Of a stretch of DNA of 64,000 nucleotides, positions 52,240 to 64,000 are shown in pieces. Made by a program: the position numbers and the translations under genes. Position 1 is the stretch's first letter, and each line of letters opens with the position of its first letter. Origin of the DNA: Astropecten irregularis (Eukaryota; Echinodermata; Asteroidea; Paxillosida; Astropectinidae); assembly GCA_963971285.1 (NCBI GenBank), contig OZ020246.1, positions 19,141,217-19,205,216 of the forward strand, in the 5' to 3' direction. The notes below the pieces were generated by a model that was given only the letters and a program-made list of their open reading frames with translations, did not search any database and was not told where the DNA came from.

Positions 52240-52491
52240 AAGGCCCTTTTCCAAACCTTGGCTCCGGCTCAGGCTCTGGCTCTGGCTCTGGCTCCATTTC
52301 GTGAATTCACTATAAAATAATGGATATCAAAATAGAGGCAGTTTGGAAGTACACCGGTGCTCTATTTAAGTTTGATCAAGAAAACAGAGATTAAGCTTCA
52401 ATGAAAAGGTACAACCTATATTTGAAGCATATGGATGTTAGCGCCGGAGCTGGAGCCTGATGAGCCGGAGCCGGAGCCGGAAAATGACCCC
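52240..52491 (+). mobile_element. Family D palindromic MITE, copy 3
   Basis: AAGGCCCTTTTCCAAACCTT, GGCTCCGGCTCAGGCTCTGG, CCATTTCGTGAATTCAC at the left; GCCGGAGCTGGAGCCTGATG AGCCGGAGCC at the right. Confidence 0.83.
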
Positions 52492-53020
52492 AAAACAAAG
52501 CAGAGACACTGAACACATGACTAAGCCACGAATCTAACGATGGAGCTGGAGACAGTAACAAGAAAATGAACAAAGGAAACCTTGGTAACACAAACAAAGG
52601 ATCCTCATACACTCCAAAAAGAAGAGTTTACGGATGTATTTTGAAGAACATTTTTCTAGAAAAATGAAGCACCCCCCTCTTTTAAAAAGGTCACTTTCCC
52701 AACTCTAGAGGGCGCCCCACAAGCAAAAAACTGCTCCTTCCTGACCAGACATGTTTGATAAACCTGATGATTTGTGAGTAATATTAAACAGCATTGCACT
52801 GGTTTTGTGACGAGCATTGCATCCACACGTGCCTCCACTGCGAGAAGGCATGTACCTTAACACCATAGGATCTGTGCTATCTTATCCGTTTTTACATAAT
52901 CTGCTTCAGCAACAACAAAATAATACCTGTGAACCATGAAAAGAGAACCAAATTACTACCAACATCACACTGCAATCCTACAGCAAGGAGTTCATCCCAC
53001 CCTGTGATTGACGAGTGAAC
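52492..53020. other. No gene seen
   Basis: Unique DNA between families D and A. Confidence 0.4.
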
Positions 53021-53385
53021 TTAAAGGTAATATCATACTTTGGTAAGAAACCAAAACAGAAATGTTCACAGATTTAAGTATAACTTACAGGGTATGAAGA
53101 TGGTGGTGGTAGAAACATACCATTAACATGTTTCCGCCTGAAATGGTGTCTTCATCCAGAAATTGGTAAAACAACGACCGAAAATCTTTTTGATTTTTTA
53201 AAAGATCAAAAATAAAAGAGAAAACACTTAAGAAATACTGTGGCTGTTTTTCATTGTTTTCTCAAAAAGCGGGCACCGTATGGGACTGACATTTTCACAG
53301 ATGACTATTCCTGTATCTGTCTTGATATTTTTGCCCATGAATCTGTATTTCTTTGATAAAAACCAAAGTATGATATTACCTTTAA
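53021..53385 (-). mobile_element. MITE family A, copy 14 (reverse)
   Basis: Well preserved: TTAAAGGTAATATCATACTT to AACCAAAGTATGATATTACC TTTAA, with nearly perfect ends. Probably among the younger copies. Confidence 0.93.
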
Positions 53386-54736
53386 GCACAGGAAGAAGGG
53401 CTTACATGTAACCTGTTTTCCCTTCAAGGATCAAAGTACTTATACACCAGTACATCCTTTGAACAATTTAAAAGTGTCTTCTCCAAACAAAGAAATGTAT
53501 GCAAATTCAAATGGCAAATTCATGGACCAAAATAAACACTACTACAACTTAACGTCAACATTACAAGATGAATAACTAGTGACCATATCTTATGCAAGTT
53601 GTTTTGTAAGGGGGCGGTAATCTCTCAGGAAGGCACAAGTTATTTTAAGAAAATAAGAATGGAAAACCAAAAAAGACAACCTTTACGGTTTTATGTATGC
53701 ACATTATCTCTCTGCTTCCAAAATTTACATGTTGTTTTTCACAATGCTGTACCACGCAGCCAGCTAAAAGCACACTCATCCGGCAACAAAAAGATAAAGG
53801 CTTTGCATTTTTGATGGAAGGACTCAATTTTCTTTCTGCAATGTAAAATAAGCTTATCGAAACATCTTAAGCCTCACAGAGGAATATGAATGAAAGAAAG
53901 ACCGACAAAAAAAAACACAAAACAAAACAGAACAAAATTTAGCAATGGAAGAGATGATGAGAAAAAAAAAAGGAGAAGCGACTATTCGACGGCAGAAATG
54001 AACGCCACGAGCATTGTAATAGTTGAACCCTTCCCCTTAGAATGTGAGCTGGCCTATTTACATGTTAATGTCACTTCATGCACTCTGCAATCTCTGCTGC
54101 CCAGTGCCCACCCCATGACACTGCCAAATGCAACCCCTCAGAACTGACATTTTTTTCTCTCTGGCATTTTCAAGTAGAACACCTGTCAGTGGGCTCGCAG
54201 GAGCCAAACTAATTTGGACTCTGCTCAATTCTACTAGGGTCTTGGTCATGTTGGTGAAGGCAAAAATTGATGGAAATTTTTATATTTCTATCTTGTTTGA
54301 CTGCAGTGGTAATAGAAACAGGGCCAGTCTTTTATCAAAACATCTGGACTCAGGAGTGAGTAGGGGCTTTTCACTGTGAATTTTTTTATCATTTTTTTTG
54401 TATTTTGTGCTTGGAGTGGATTTTATCTCATCTTGAATGGAACGCCGACTGGGAAGGGGAGGAGGAGGAGGAGGGGGAGGGGGATTTGGATATCAGAACA
54501 TTGGTCGACATTCTCTACAGAGAGGAGAGGCTTTTAAGATTGCATCAGGCATAATGTAAAGACCTTTGGAACTTGGCTCTTGAGTGGAGGGGCACGGCCG
54601 ACCACTCGTCTATTATGGCTAGGGGCACTTTCAACTTGAGATGACTGAAAATGGAGAGCAATTTGAAAGGGGAGAGAATCGGGGCGGGACGACTGGCAGA
54701 TGCCTGCTGTCCAGGCCAGGCATGCTGTTGTGGCCT
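53386..54736. other. No gene supported; purine-rich tract at 54450-54490
   Basis: ORFs have no recognisable domain. A GGA-repeat low-complexity tract lies at 54452-54485. Confidence 0.4.
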
Positions 54737-54952
54737 GGGACCAATTTCATAAAACTGTTAAGCACAAACAATTTGCTAGGCATGACATTTCTGTCTTAAT
54801 AAAAACAGGGTTAACAACCAAATGTCCATGTGTTGTGTATCACTTGTGATTGTTCTTTGGCTGTTGTTCGGTTTGTTTGGTTTGTATTATTGGGTGAGAC
54901 ATTTTTGTGCTAAGCAACTTTTTGCGCTTAACAGTTTTATGAAATTGGCCCC
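54737..54952. mobile_element. Family J palindromic MITE, complete
   Basis: Ends GGGACCAATTTCATAAAACT and GTTTTATGAAATTGGCCCC, with GTTAAGCACAAAC against GCGCTTAACA. About 216 bp. The interior TTGTGCTAAGCAA shows what the interrupted copy at 18153 looked like. Confidence 0.88.
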
Positions 54953-57900
54953 TGCTGATGAGCAAAGCCTACATTCACAGCCAATGATCTTAACTGCCCG
55001 ATGTCACTTAGGCTACGGGGGAAATTCTCGACTCGCACCGCCCATATCAAACAGTGTGGCACGATTCCCCAGTTTAAAAAGCAGATTCTTCAGGCTTTGG
55101 CAAAGTCATGCGGTGACACCAAGCTCCTGTTTAAAGTTACAGTGGCCTAGGCTCTACAGTCCTGTATCCTGAAATTCAGGCAGACCAGCATTCCTGATGT
55201 GTAGACATGAGCAACTACAACAAATACCGTGATTTCTGAAACATAAGCCGCGGCTTATACATTGATTTTTGCCAATGAAAAGTTGTGAAGCTGGGGAAGG
55301 GGGGGGGGGGGGGGGCTTGACCCAAGCCCCCTCCTCCCATGAAGTTTCCGCCCCAGTACAAGTATACATTCACTTCATGCATGTCCCCAAAAAGGCAGCT
55401 ACCACATAATGACAACTGCCCCAACCTGGTGGAATGGCCAGTTTGTGTTTGGTTGTGCAACATGTCAAAGTCATCAAAACATAAAAAGAACAATAACATC
55501 ATTATTTACAAGCCTCCATGATCTAAAAGGATCCCCCCCCCAAAAAAAACCCCAAAAACCCTCAGCTGGAAAGGAGCACACAATCATCAAAAAACCTCAA
55601 AATACTGTCCTTCGTGATTTTCTGTCTACATGTAGCAACGGTATAAAGACAGCTAACTTTGAGTTAAAAAATAATGCCATTACCTTGATTTGGGGTTTTC
55701 TTTCCAAACCAAATTGGCGAAATAAAAAATTCATAATAAAATATTTTGACATATTTATTTTACAGATCTACTAAAATAATTGGGTATACAGCTGAGACTG
55801 ATTCCCAGACTGCAATATGCTGTTCACCATGTGCAGACTAGCCACGGCACCAGCCTACAAAATTAATTGCCATAAGAAATCCTAATTCACCAGAGCTCTT
55901 CAATTAAAACAAAAATAAATACATAAAAACAAAATGTATTTATAAACATGATAAATGTCCTCGATTAAAATGACGTATCCTTTTATCGTCCTTCTCATCT
56001 CAAGTGTTTCTTTTCTTTCATTTGATTGCAAAAAATTTGAATAAAAAAAAAAATCAAGTGAAAATTATTGGCTCTTGAAACTGTTCTTTGTCTGTTTGTT
56101 TGTTTGTTTGTATGTTTTTGTACAAGCACATGACTAAAAACTAGCCGTTTTCTCCCTGAAAATAAATATGAGACAAACAACAACGAACAAAACCCCAACA
56201 TATTTCACTCTGAATGCCTCTAAAAATTGGAAAAGCGAAATCCAATCAAAACAAGCCGTTGCATGTATATTTATTCATTAAAAATATATGTATATATATT
56301 TGTATATGCATGTCTATATTCTTTGCCAGATTGATTTAATAATAAAAAAAAACCGATGGGGATGAGACCCGTCCATGCCAGCTGCCGTTAAGCAATGGCA
56401 AGTAACGGTGACATTTACAACTTCATGTTTTCACGACAGCCTCGTGTATGATTGATGCACACATAATGGTTTGACGGTACGCAAAATTGACAAAGATTGA
56501 AGATGTCCAATCCCTCCCCCCCCAAAAAAAAAATGTCAAAATACAAATGAAATCAGAGATCAAATCCCCAACTTAGGGAAGATTTCATGCTTACTGTCCC
56601 CCAGGGGATGTCAATTTTTCTTTTGTTAACTGCTCTGGCCAAAGAGAATGGCCATGGGGCATAATGTAGATTGGCTGGGCGATCGATTCCAACAATATGC
56701 AGCGATGGAAACACTAGGGAGGACTGAGGTAATGGTCCTGCTATGTTGCGTGTTTAATGTGCAGGCCGAGAGCACGCTTGAACTACGGTATGTTGCTTTT
56801 TCTTGTCTGTCTTTTATTAAGGAACATAAATAGCAACAGCCAATTGCAGGATCTAAGGGCAACAGAGAAGAGTGCAGCTGCCATAAGAATCACGGAAAGG
56901 GAGGGGTATTCTTATTGGTACAGCCATTCAGTAGGCGTTATTGCTGCAGTATTGCAGACGTTTGGGGCATTTCGTTCCTTTTTAAAGGGATGCATGTTAT
57001 TCAGCATTCGTCTGTCATTCTTCGAGTGATCAACATTGCTATGATTCCAAGTAACTTCTTCCTCTGTCTGAAATTAGACATGTATCCATTTTTTTTCATT
57101 TTCAAATCAACCACAGAGATAATTTCAGCATTAATCAAAAGTCACAGAGTAGGGCCTACAGGCAAAAAAACAAAAAAGAAAACTCGACCATTACCAGAAA
57201 ACTCATAATAATACATGTGAAGATTAAAATCGACAATTTGTGGGGAAAAAAATTATTCTGAAGGTTTCCTTCTGCCATTAAGATTGTGCAAGTGATGATT
57301 AATCAGGCCATGGACACTGTGCATAGATAGAAGCAAAATCATTTTCAAAACCAAGTCCAACTTTCTTTGATGAAGCCAAGTCTCCATACTTATTGACCTC
57401 AAATACTGATTGAATCCCAATCTGAAAGTGAACCCTATTCACACGAATTTCAATTTGAACGATGAAAAACTCATTCCCCAGATTGTCAAAAAAAAAAAAA
57501 AAATTACGTTTATTAAATTTTATATATTTATAATTTAAAAAAAAAAAAAAAATAACGTTTATTAAATTTTATCTATTTATAATTTTTTTAAAGGGAAGCT
57601 AGAAAATAAGATTTTTAACCTCAAACATGTTCTCCAGTGTTTACGTCCTTGGGCTTTTGAAAATGCCCCCCCCCCTAATTTCCTCTGCATTTCCAACTGC
57701 AACAATAACAAGCAAGCTTTGCCCTTGTACATCAAGGATCCCTTCTGTTGCTAAGCAATCCCGCAGCAGCTAATTATTTGCTCCGTCACAGCCTTGACAA
57801 CGACACTCCTAAACAAAACGATTAGGGGTGTTATTATCAGCATTGGCGACTGCCACTCGTTTCTGATTGACTTGCCAAAGCAACCTTCAGTCGATTGTAA

Positions 57901-58101
57901 TTTTGTTTACAGCTTGAATTCAATCAAATTTACGATAACAACTCCTAATCCAAATCAAATTACTGGCAAATTGTCTTCCCCGTCTACGAGACAAAAACAA
58001 AAACAAATCAAATCCCATGTCTGGAAAGGTTCCTGGGATGTTCAAAAACATGACCGGTTCGATATTATTAAAAAACACTTCACAATCATGTTTGCATCCT
58101 A
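54953..58101. other. No gene supported; G18 tract and A-rich duplication
   Basis: Contains a run of 18 G at about 55298-55315, a TTTG-repeat near 56090-56115, and a direct duplication of a 50-bp A-rich block with TTACGTTTATTAAATTTTAT (57486-57590). No ORF has a recognisable domain. Confidence 0.45.
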
Positions 58102-58285
58102 AAGCTTTTCTCAAAGCTCCCCTCCGGCTCTGTACCAAAGGCTTTTGGTTGTGGTTCGGAAGTAGATTCTCTGGTTTGAAAAAGAAAACAGAGCTTTGGC
58201 TTCAATGAAAAACCACAACTTATATTTTCAGCATATGGAAATACGGAGACGAAGCTTGAGCCGGAGCCGAGCTTTGAGGAAGCCC
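58102..58285 (+). mobile_element. Family D palindromic MITE, copy 4
   Basis: AGCTTTTCTCAAAGCTCCCC TCCGGCTC at the left, GAGCCGGAGCCGAGCTTTGA GG at the right, and TTCGGAAGTAGATTCTCTGG inside. Confidence 0.8.
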
Positions 58286-58392
58286 TCTACAATGTAGAGT
58301 CTTCTGCCACGGAACGAATGCTGTGTTTATAGCAATGGCTGGCCCTGCTTTTAATGGAGGAGATGCTAATGTATTAAATGATGAATTATCAT

Positions 58393-58744
58393 TTAAGGTA
58401 CAATCATACTTTGGTGAACTTGACAGAGCAGCTGCGGTCTGTTCATAATTTGACTTGTCATGGAATAAAAACAAACCTGTGAAATTTTCAGCTCAATCGA
58501 TAATTGGAAACAGCAGAAAATAGTGAAAAACAGTTGCAATTGTTCTGCCAAGTTGTGAGGTAACTGTAAATGTGAGGTTTTTGGTATTGTGTTTTACTTA
58601 TTTCTGTGAAAAATACAGCATTTCAGGGAGAAAAATGTTATGTTTGAACCTTTATGTTTTTTATCTTTACACCCTGTAAAGTTAAACGTAAATCTGTGAA
58701 CATGTCTGTTTTAGATTCCTATCAAAGTATGATAGTACCTTTAA
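58393..58744 (+). mobile_element. Diverged family A-like MITE
   Basis: TTAAGGTACAATCATACTTT and TATCAAAGTATGATAGTACC TTTAA at the ends. The middle shares the CAGCATTTCAGGGAGAAA and CACCCTGTAAAGTTAAACGT blocks at lower identity; an older or separate subfamily. Confidence 0.83.
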
Positions 58745-60490
58745 CATAGTTAAAAAAAGGTAGAAAATTGCCACGGACAGAATTCTGATGAAACAAAAGG
58801 ATACACGCCAAAACATAAGCACATTCAAAATTACAATGAAAAAAAATGATGAATGATGCGCAGCAAGATGGGAAAGTAATTTAATTTCCCTAGAAATTCT
58901 TGTCTGACAATCTGAATAGGACTCGCCGGCAAATTGATTGAGGATAAGTTTGGCAGTCTAAATTATAAGAGCGGAGAGAATGAAATCTTCCTGCGCCCGG
59001 GGAAATTGTCATGAATTGTCACAATTTCCCGTCCCAGATTTTTTATGTTGAAGAAAAAGACCCCTCTCGAGTCAATGACTAGGATTGTTGGTATATTGAG
59101 GTCACATGTATGGAGTTGTTACAGTTACATGCCCTAGATAGTTGGCATTTTTGAAAAGTTGACAAACGTTTCATGTTCATGCCATAAACAAATTCAAGGG
59201 GTAGGGTGGGAGTGTGGGGGGTGGGGTGGGAGTGTGGGGCGGGGGATGGCAAGCACCGAAAACGCTTGACAGTCTACTAGGATCCAGGAAGATAAAAAAA
59301 AAATGATGTCACCAATACGATCCCATAAACACAAAAGGAATGGAATATTTAATTACTATACCTCATAAATATTCATGACCTAGAGCCAAATCCCAATTGT
59401 TCAATTCACCATCACGTGCCAGTGGATATATTTGCTGACCAGCGAGTAGGCTAGGGAATCTCCGAAGGAACTGTAACATCTCACTGCGCATGGAACATGC
59501 ACTGCGCATCTATCCTAGTTTGATTTGCAGTGAGTGTGCGTGAATTTCGCCCTCCATGAAGTTCACGAAAATGACATTTTGCTGCACTCGACGACATTGT
59601 GGACAATAAAGAATATTTATGAGGTATAGTAAAACAAATATCACATGGTTTATTTCGGGTAAAACCATGTGATATTTGTATAATATAAATACCCTGATGT
59701 AATAAAGTTGTGCATTCTGCCTAAGAAAAAAAACTGTTTCAAAAGCAATATAGAGACCTAATAATAACAAAATTGTTCAGGAAGTTCCAAGTAACTGGCT
59801 CGGGTAGAATATAATATGAAGAAAAAACAACCTCTTCCAAAACACAAAAACACAGGAACCAAAAACACAAAGAAACAGGAAGACAAGACATTTCGAGGAA
59901 AGGAAGAAGGAAGGAAGTATAAGGAGCCTTGGGGCGGGAGGAAGGGGAAGAGGGGAGGGGAGGGGGCAGCAGAACAATAAGACTACCTGCACAATTATTA
60001 TTTTCAGAACTATCCGTGTGCATTTTGACAAGCAAAATCCAATTACAATGGCTAGCATAGCTGTAGGGTTCGTCCCAGTGACGGAGGAGTCCACACTCCA
60101 ATTTCCCACCGATTAATGAAAACGAGAGGGGTTCGGGCTGCAGCTTGGTACATCGGCATCACTAGAGAGTCAATCTCTGTAGTTAAAATGCAATCAGGCC
60201 ACGAGTAATCAAGACTGACACCCCTCCTAACACAAGCTGGTATATTAACTTCATTCTGTAAGGAGAGATTTCTTTCTAGGTTGGTGGTTTTGTTGGTCAG
60301 TGACATTATTCTACCCAACGGCCTCGAGGCCCTGTTCTAATTTTACAGATGTGGCTAATGTGATTAGAAGTATTGGAGCAATTATCAAGACAAAGAGCAA
60401 GGGAGAAGGCTCATTGAATTGTAGGCCCTATCTAACATGTAATTTTAAAAAATCTAAAAAGAAAATAGGCCTAGATCATGTACATGTAGA
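58745..60490. other. No gene supported; G-rich tract at 59205-59250
   Basis: GGGTGGGAGTGTGGGG repeats at 59205-59250 have four or more G-runs. ORFs at 59740-60320 on the minus strand lack recognisable domains. Confidence 0.4.
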
Positions 60491-60840
60491 TTAAAGGTAC
60501 AGTACATGTACATGATTGTAACATACCCAAACAGAAATGTTCACAGCTTAACATATAACTTTCAGGGTATAAAGATTGTGCTAGTAGAAACATACTTTTA
60601 AAATATTTCCAGCTGAAATGGTGTATTCATCCAGAAATTCGTAAAACAACGAATGAAACAGTTCTGATCTCAGGGTAAGATCAAAACTGTTCTTTAAGCT
60701 ATGCTTTATAAGGAAAATTTAGTCAGGTTTTTGCTATTTTCTCATGACTCAGATGTCCGATTGAGCTCATGTACATGCTTTATCAGTAAAGGTGTGAGTG
60801 CTGCTCTGTGACCTTAACCAATCATGTATTATACCTTTAA
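60491..60840 (+). mobile_element. MITE family B, copy 6
   Basis: TTAAAGGTACAGTACATGTA, TTTCAGGGTATAAAGATTGT, GACTCAGATGTCCGATTGAG, CCAATCATGTATTATACC TTTAA. Full length with both TTAA flanks. Confidence 0.92.
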
Positions 60841-61146
60841 GACTAGATTAATATCTTGCAGATGAAGACAAAGAAAAAGGTGATTCTGGATAAGGAAAAA
60901 ATCATAGCTTGGTGTAAATACAGACAAAATAAAACTAACCTAGAAAAAAACAACAACAAACAAATGACAAGTCTCTTGCTTAATAGGTAATCCAGATCAG
61001 TGACTCCTTAATTACCCCAGCAGTGGGCGTGGAATGGGGATGGGGTTGGAATGGGGATGGGAGTCCCACTGTGCCATCATAAATTCCTGACATGAAAGGC
61101 AGATTGGATGCGCTACATGTAAGGGGAGGAATCACGGTGAACACAC
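60841..61146. other. No gene seen
   Basis: Unique DNA with a GGAATGGGGATGGG direct repeat at 61030-61065. Confidence 0.4.
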
Positions 61147-61510
61147 CTAATAATAATAATTTAGGCATTTATAAATGTATAGCATTCTTACACACAAGAA
61201 AGTAACATTTACACTATTATTTTCCCTGGTCATCGGGCCCATTTACATTCCTGAAACAATCTCAGCTCCCTGGGGAGTATACAGCCTGCAGCTGCCTGCA
61301 AAGCGCACAAAGGCTAATCAAGCACACAAAGCCATCTCCACCCTCACAGATACCCATTTACACCTGGGTGAAGAGGAGCAAAATGTTATAAAGCGTCTTG
61401 CCCAAGGACGCAAGCACCATTAACACATGGCTGGATTCGAACCCACAATCTATAGATTGACCACAAGATCTTGAGTAAGACATGCCAGACCACTAGGTCA
61501 CGACACTCCA
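61147..61510 (-). mobile_element. tRNA-derived SINE, long type
   Basis: On the minus strand a tRNA-like head (GTGTCGTGACCTAGTGGTCT, then GTGGGTTCGAATCCAGC) with a long variable-arm-like hairpin. The body contains GCGTCCTTGGGCAAGACGC and CCAGGTGTAAATGGGTATC, and the tail is ATTATTATTATTAGG. The body motif is familiar from echinoderm short interspersed repeats. It is not a functional tRNA gene. Confidence 0.82.
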
Positions 61511-63027
61511 CGTCTACAATGTCAGGACACTAAAACAGTCTTAATGCACAAACTTAACAAAAACGGGGAAGTACGCCACAGCTTTATCCGTCACTCTCCC
61601 CCTACTTGCTCTAACCTTGTCCCTTGGTTGATCTCCGCATCTAAGCCCATGACTAGCAATTCAGACAGAAAAATCCTATCACTGACATACGCATGGCAAA
61701 ATACTCACTAACCCTTGCTGCTTCTTTTAATGTAAGGGTTTAAAAAATTCTTGAAGAAAAATGCAAAATTATTACTGGTGTTCCCTGATAGCAGTGAATG
61801 TTATGTCAGGTAGCTTCAAGGGCGACTGCAGTGCTTTTTTTAGTCAGGTTATTTTATTGCCTTCAAACAGAGAATATACTGACAGATAATGAATGACAAG
61901 TCTTATTTTGGTTTCAAACCAGCATTTGGTTTTCCTTTGAATGGCTTTGTAAAACGGGGGATTTTCACGCATACTCATGTAGGGAACCAACAGCAAAAAT
62001 ATAATGAAAAAACATAAGAAATGAAGAGGCAAACTTGACCCACAGAAATGGTTTGGTGAAAAAATTACACCACCAGTTGAGAGAAAGGAACATATTTTCC
62101 AAAATAAACCCATTGAGGAGGAAAAGGTCTGTCAGAAAACCTATAAAACAACCGCAACTTTCTGTGCACAAATCAATTGGGTTACTGCTCTCGGTTCCCC
62201 AGATGATATCACAGTTTTGCTCATGAATATGGAAATGCTAATTAGCATACAAACCAAAAAACCTGTTTTTAACCCTGAATCGGTGTGAGGAAGAGGGTAA
62301 AATCACAGTCCCCATGTACAGTTTTTTTATTGGCACATGTTCAAGCCATAATATTCCCATTGCAGCGACCCTTTAAACCCCTAGGGGATGGGGTTTAGAG
62401 GGGATGGGGGTCGAATAACCCTATTCCTAACATCAATACAAACAAATCAAGCTCCGCGTGAATTGATGCTTGTATAAATCAACTCTGTTTGCTCACTGAT
62501 AAATACATACATGTACATCTCACATGTATCTGCGGCATAGGACAATACAACACAGGAAAATACAAAATGAAGAAATCAAAAACCACCTGAAATTAGAGTG
62601 GGGGGGGGGGGGGGAGGGGTTACCCGGAGGGGAAGGGGGGGACAGTGGGGGGCACACTTGGAGGCAGGTTTTGACGGAGGAGGCAGAACTGGTCCCTCAA
62701 GTATCACACACATGTACTGCTGGACAGCTTCTAATAGGTATCTGATTACTTTCAGCAGTGAACAAGAGTGTGTAATAATGGATTTGCTTGGGGGGCAACT
62801 TTCTGCATGTCCAGGCATGCCAGGGGTGGAGAATTTGTCCCATCAACATCAACTTCCAAGAGAAACTACCAGAGAAACTTAAAAGCCGACCGGACATTGA
62901 AGCGAAGAGGCAGTGACTTCAAAGAGGAGGTGTGAGAGGTACATGTTTAGGATTCAGGCAATTGACTTCACAAGCTCTGTCAAATTAAACACTTTACTTG
63001 CATGTTCTTGTCCTCTGGTCATTTAGC
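61511..63027. other. No gene supported; long G tracts at 62600-62660
   Basis: A G-rich tract of about 60 bases with several G6+ runs lies at 62600-62660. No ORF with a recognisable domain. Confidence 0.42.
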
Positions 63028-63082
63028 CCTTTGAGAAAGATCCTGCTAGGATCGAAACGTCGGGCCCTCCTTACACCAAGCA
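63028..63082 (+). repeat. Dispersed hairpin motif G, copy 3
   Basis: CCTTTGAGAAAGATCCTGCT, AGGATCGAAACGTCGGGCCC and TCCTTACACCAAGCA. The best-preserved copy: GATCC TGCTA GGATC is a perfect stem-loop. Confidence 0.75.
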
Positions 63083-64000
63083 TGTTATATACATGTATTT
63101 CAGTTCAATACTTTGGTTAATGAGCAGTTTTGCAGCACTGTATTACAAGTTGTATTCATTAAAAAACCTCTCTGATTGCAAGTTGAAAGCGGTTGTTAAA
63201 GATTGTTAATGACTGAAACTAACATAATGGCAGCAAGTTTAATTCACATTAAAAAACAGGAAAAACCTTAATCGTTGCTATCTTGAAAATATGACAACTT
63301 CAAATTAGACGAAACCTTGTTGGTAACTTGTATGACATGCATTTTGAAAACTAGATGATTGAAATTAACTGCAATCCACAGAAAAATCAACAACCCCCAA
63401 ATCCTACATACCACCCTTAATTAAACATTGCATGATTACTTCAACTTACAACTATAGAGGGCGCCACACAAGCTGATTTCAGGCACGGATAAAAAAACAA
63501 CTGCAGGACTCCACATCAACACTGCATGTATACTGTATTAAAGCCCTGTTTTACATAATGAGGTATTTACTATCAACTAAGAAACGTCTGATATGGTATT
63601 TTGCACAAGATTTCTTTTCTTCTCTTTCTTCTTTTTTTTGGTGGTTTTTTTTGCTTTATATTTTTTCAAATAAATTTAAAACTGGCGCAGATTTATCTTC
63701 TATATACAAACCAGAAATAAATGGGTTTTCTATACCTGACGGTTTGTTCGCAATGGCAAACAAAAAATATATATATATATAAAACAAAATTACTTTTAAA
63801 AAACCAGAATGAAACTTTGGTTGGCTCACACATTCGGTGCATGACAGAAACTTTGTAGTGACAAAAACGAGACAATTTTACATCGCCGTGGGGCGTGTCA
63901 AATGAAGAAACTAAACAGGGCTATTGGATTGTTTGAGGGGGCACCAAGGCAATGGCTGAGGGCAATCATAGCCTGCTGGCTTTTTTAAAGTTCCCGCCCT
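63083..64000. other. No gene seen
   Basis: AT-rich; a TTTTTTTTGGTGGTTTTTTT tract near 63632 and an (AT)n run near 63766-63781. Confidence 0.4.

Noticed and set aside
54128-54379. Short ORF containing LFDCSGN, reminiscent of a VWA MIDAS start
   Set aside because: No preceding hydrophobic strand of the VWA type, no following Ser or downstream VWA motifs; coincidental.
61430-61510. Leu/Ser-type tRNA gene on the minus strand
   Set aside because: The head is joined to a conserved SINE body and an ATT-repeat tail; the clover-leaf is imperfect.
1-64000. Endogenous retrovirus, LTR element, Polinton or other capsid-bearing element
   Set aside because: I saw no long terminal repeats, gag-pol-like frames or capsid/polymerase motifs; the only reverse-transcriptase fragment is of LINE type.

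Overview
The window looks like ordinary nuclear DNA of a marine deuterostome, most likely an echinoderm, with a hemichordate or lancelet as less likely alternatives. This rests on AT-rich non-coding DNA, long introns with GT/AG boundaries, a dense set of short TTAA-flanked palindromic transposons, the common word TAGGCCTA, tRNA-derived SINEs, and a secreted gene built from EGF and ShKT modules. The class cannot be fixed from the sequence alone. I see no bacterial, organellar or viral segment, no CRISPR array, no rRNA and no intact tRNA gene.

Left part (1-16 kb): a 36-bp minisatellite (361-925) precedes an intronless seven-transmembrane gene on the minus strand (1925-3079), probably related to PRRT3/PRRT4. 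Next comes a repeat field: two related TTAA families (A and B) with nested copies, a 60-bp-armed perfect palindrome (6545-6720), and a decayed LINE 3' end (8503-9066). A weak candidate three-exon small gene lies at 10097-11051. A GC-rich patch at 14514-14645 carries a perfect CRE two bases from a perfect RFX X-box.

Middle (16.9-47.1 kb): one plus-strand gene of about 16 exons fills this part. Its spliced product is about 542 residues: signal peptide, four EGF-ShKT modules separated by a Phe-Gly-Pro-Gly-Ser linker, and a C-terminal von Willebrand factor A domain with a complete metal-binding MIDAS. Almost every exon is a symmetric phase 1-1 cassette. Two linkers are separate 30-nt microexons and a third is fused to its EGF exon. 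This is the most notable content of the window. The introns are full of palindromic elements, except a 7.7-kb stretch (20.5-28.2 kb) free of families A and B.

Right part (47.1-64 kb): the probable 3' UTR contains two palindromic elements. It is followed by more copies of the same repeat families, a tRNA-derived SINE (61147-61510), homopolymer G tracts and long stretches where I can support no gene. That DNA could be intergenic, intronic, or a long UTR of a neighbour beyond the window.
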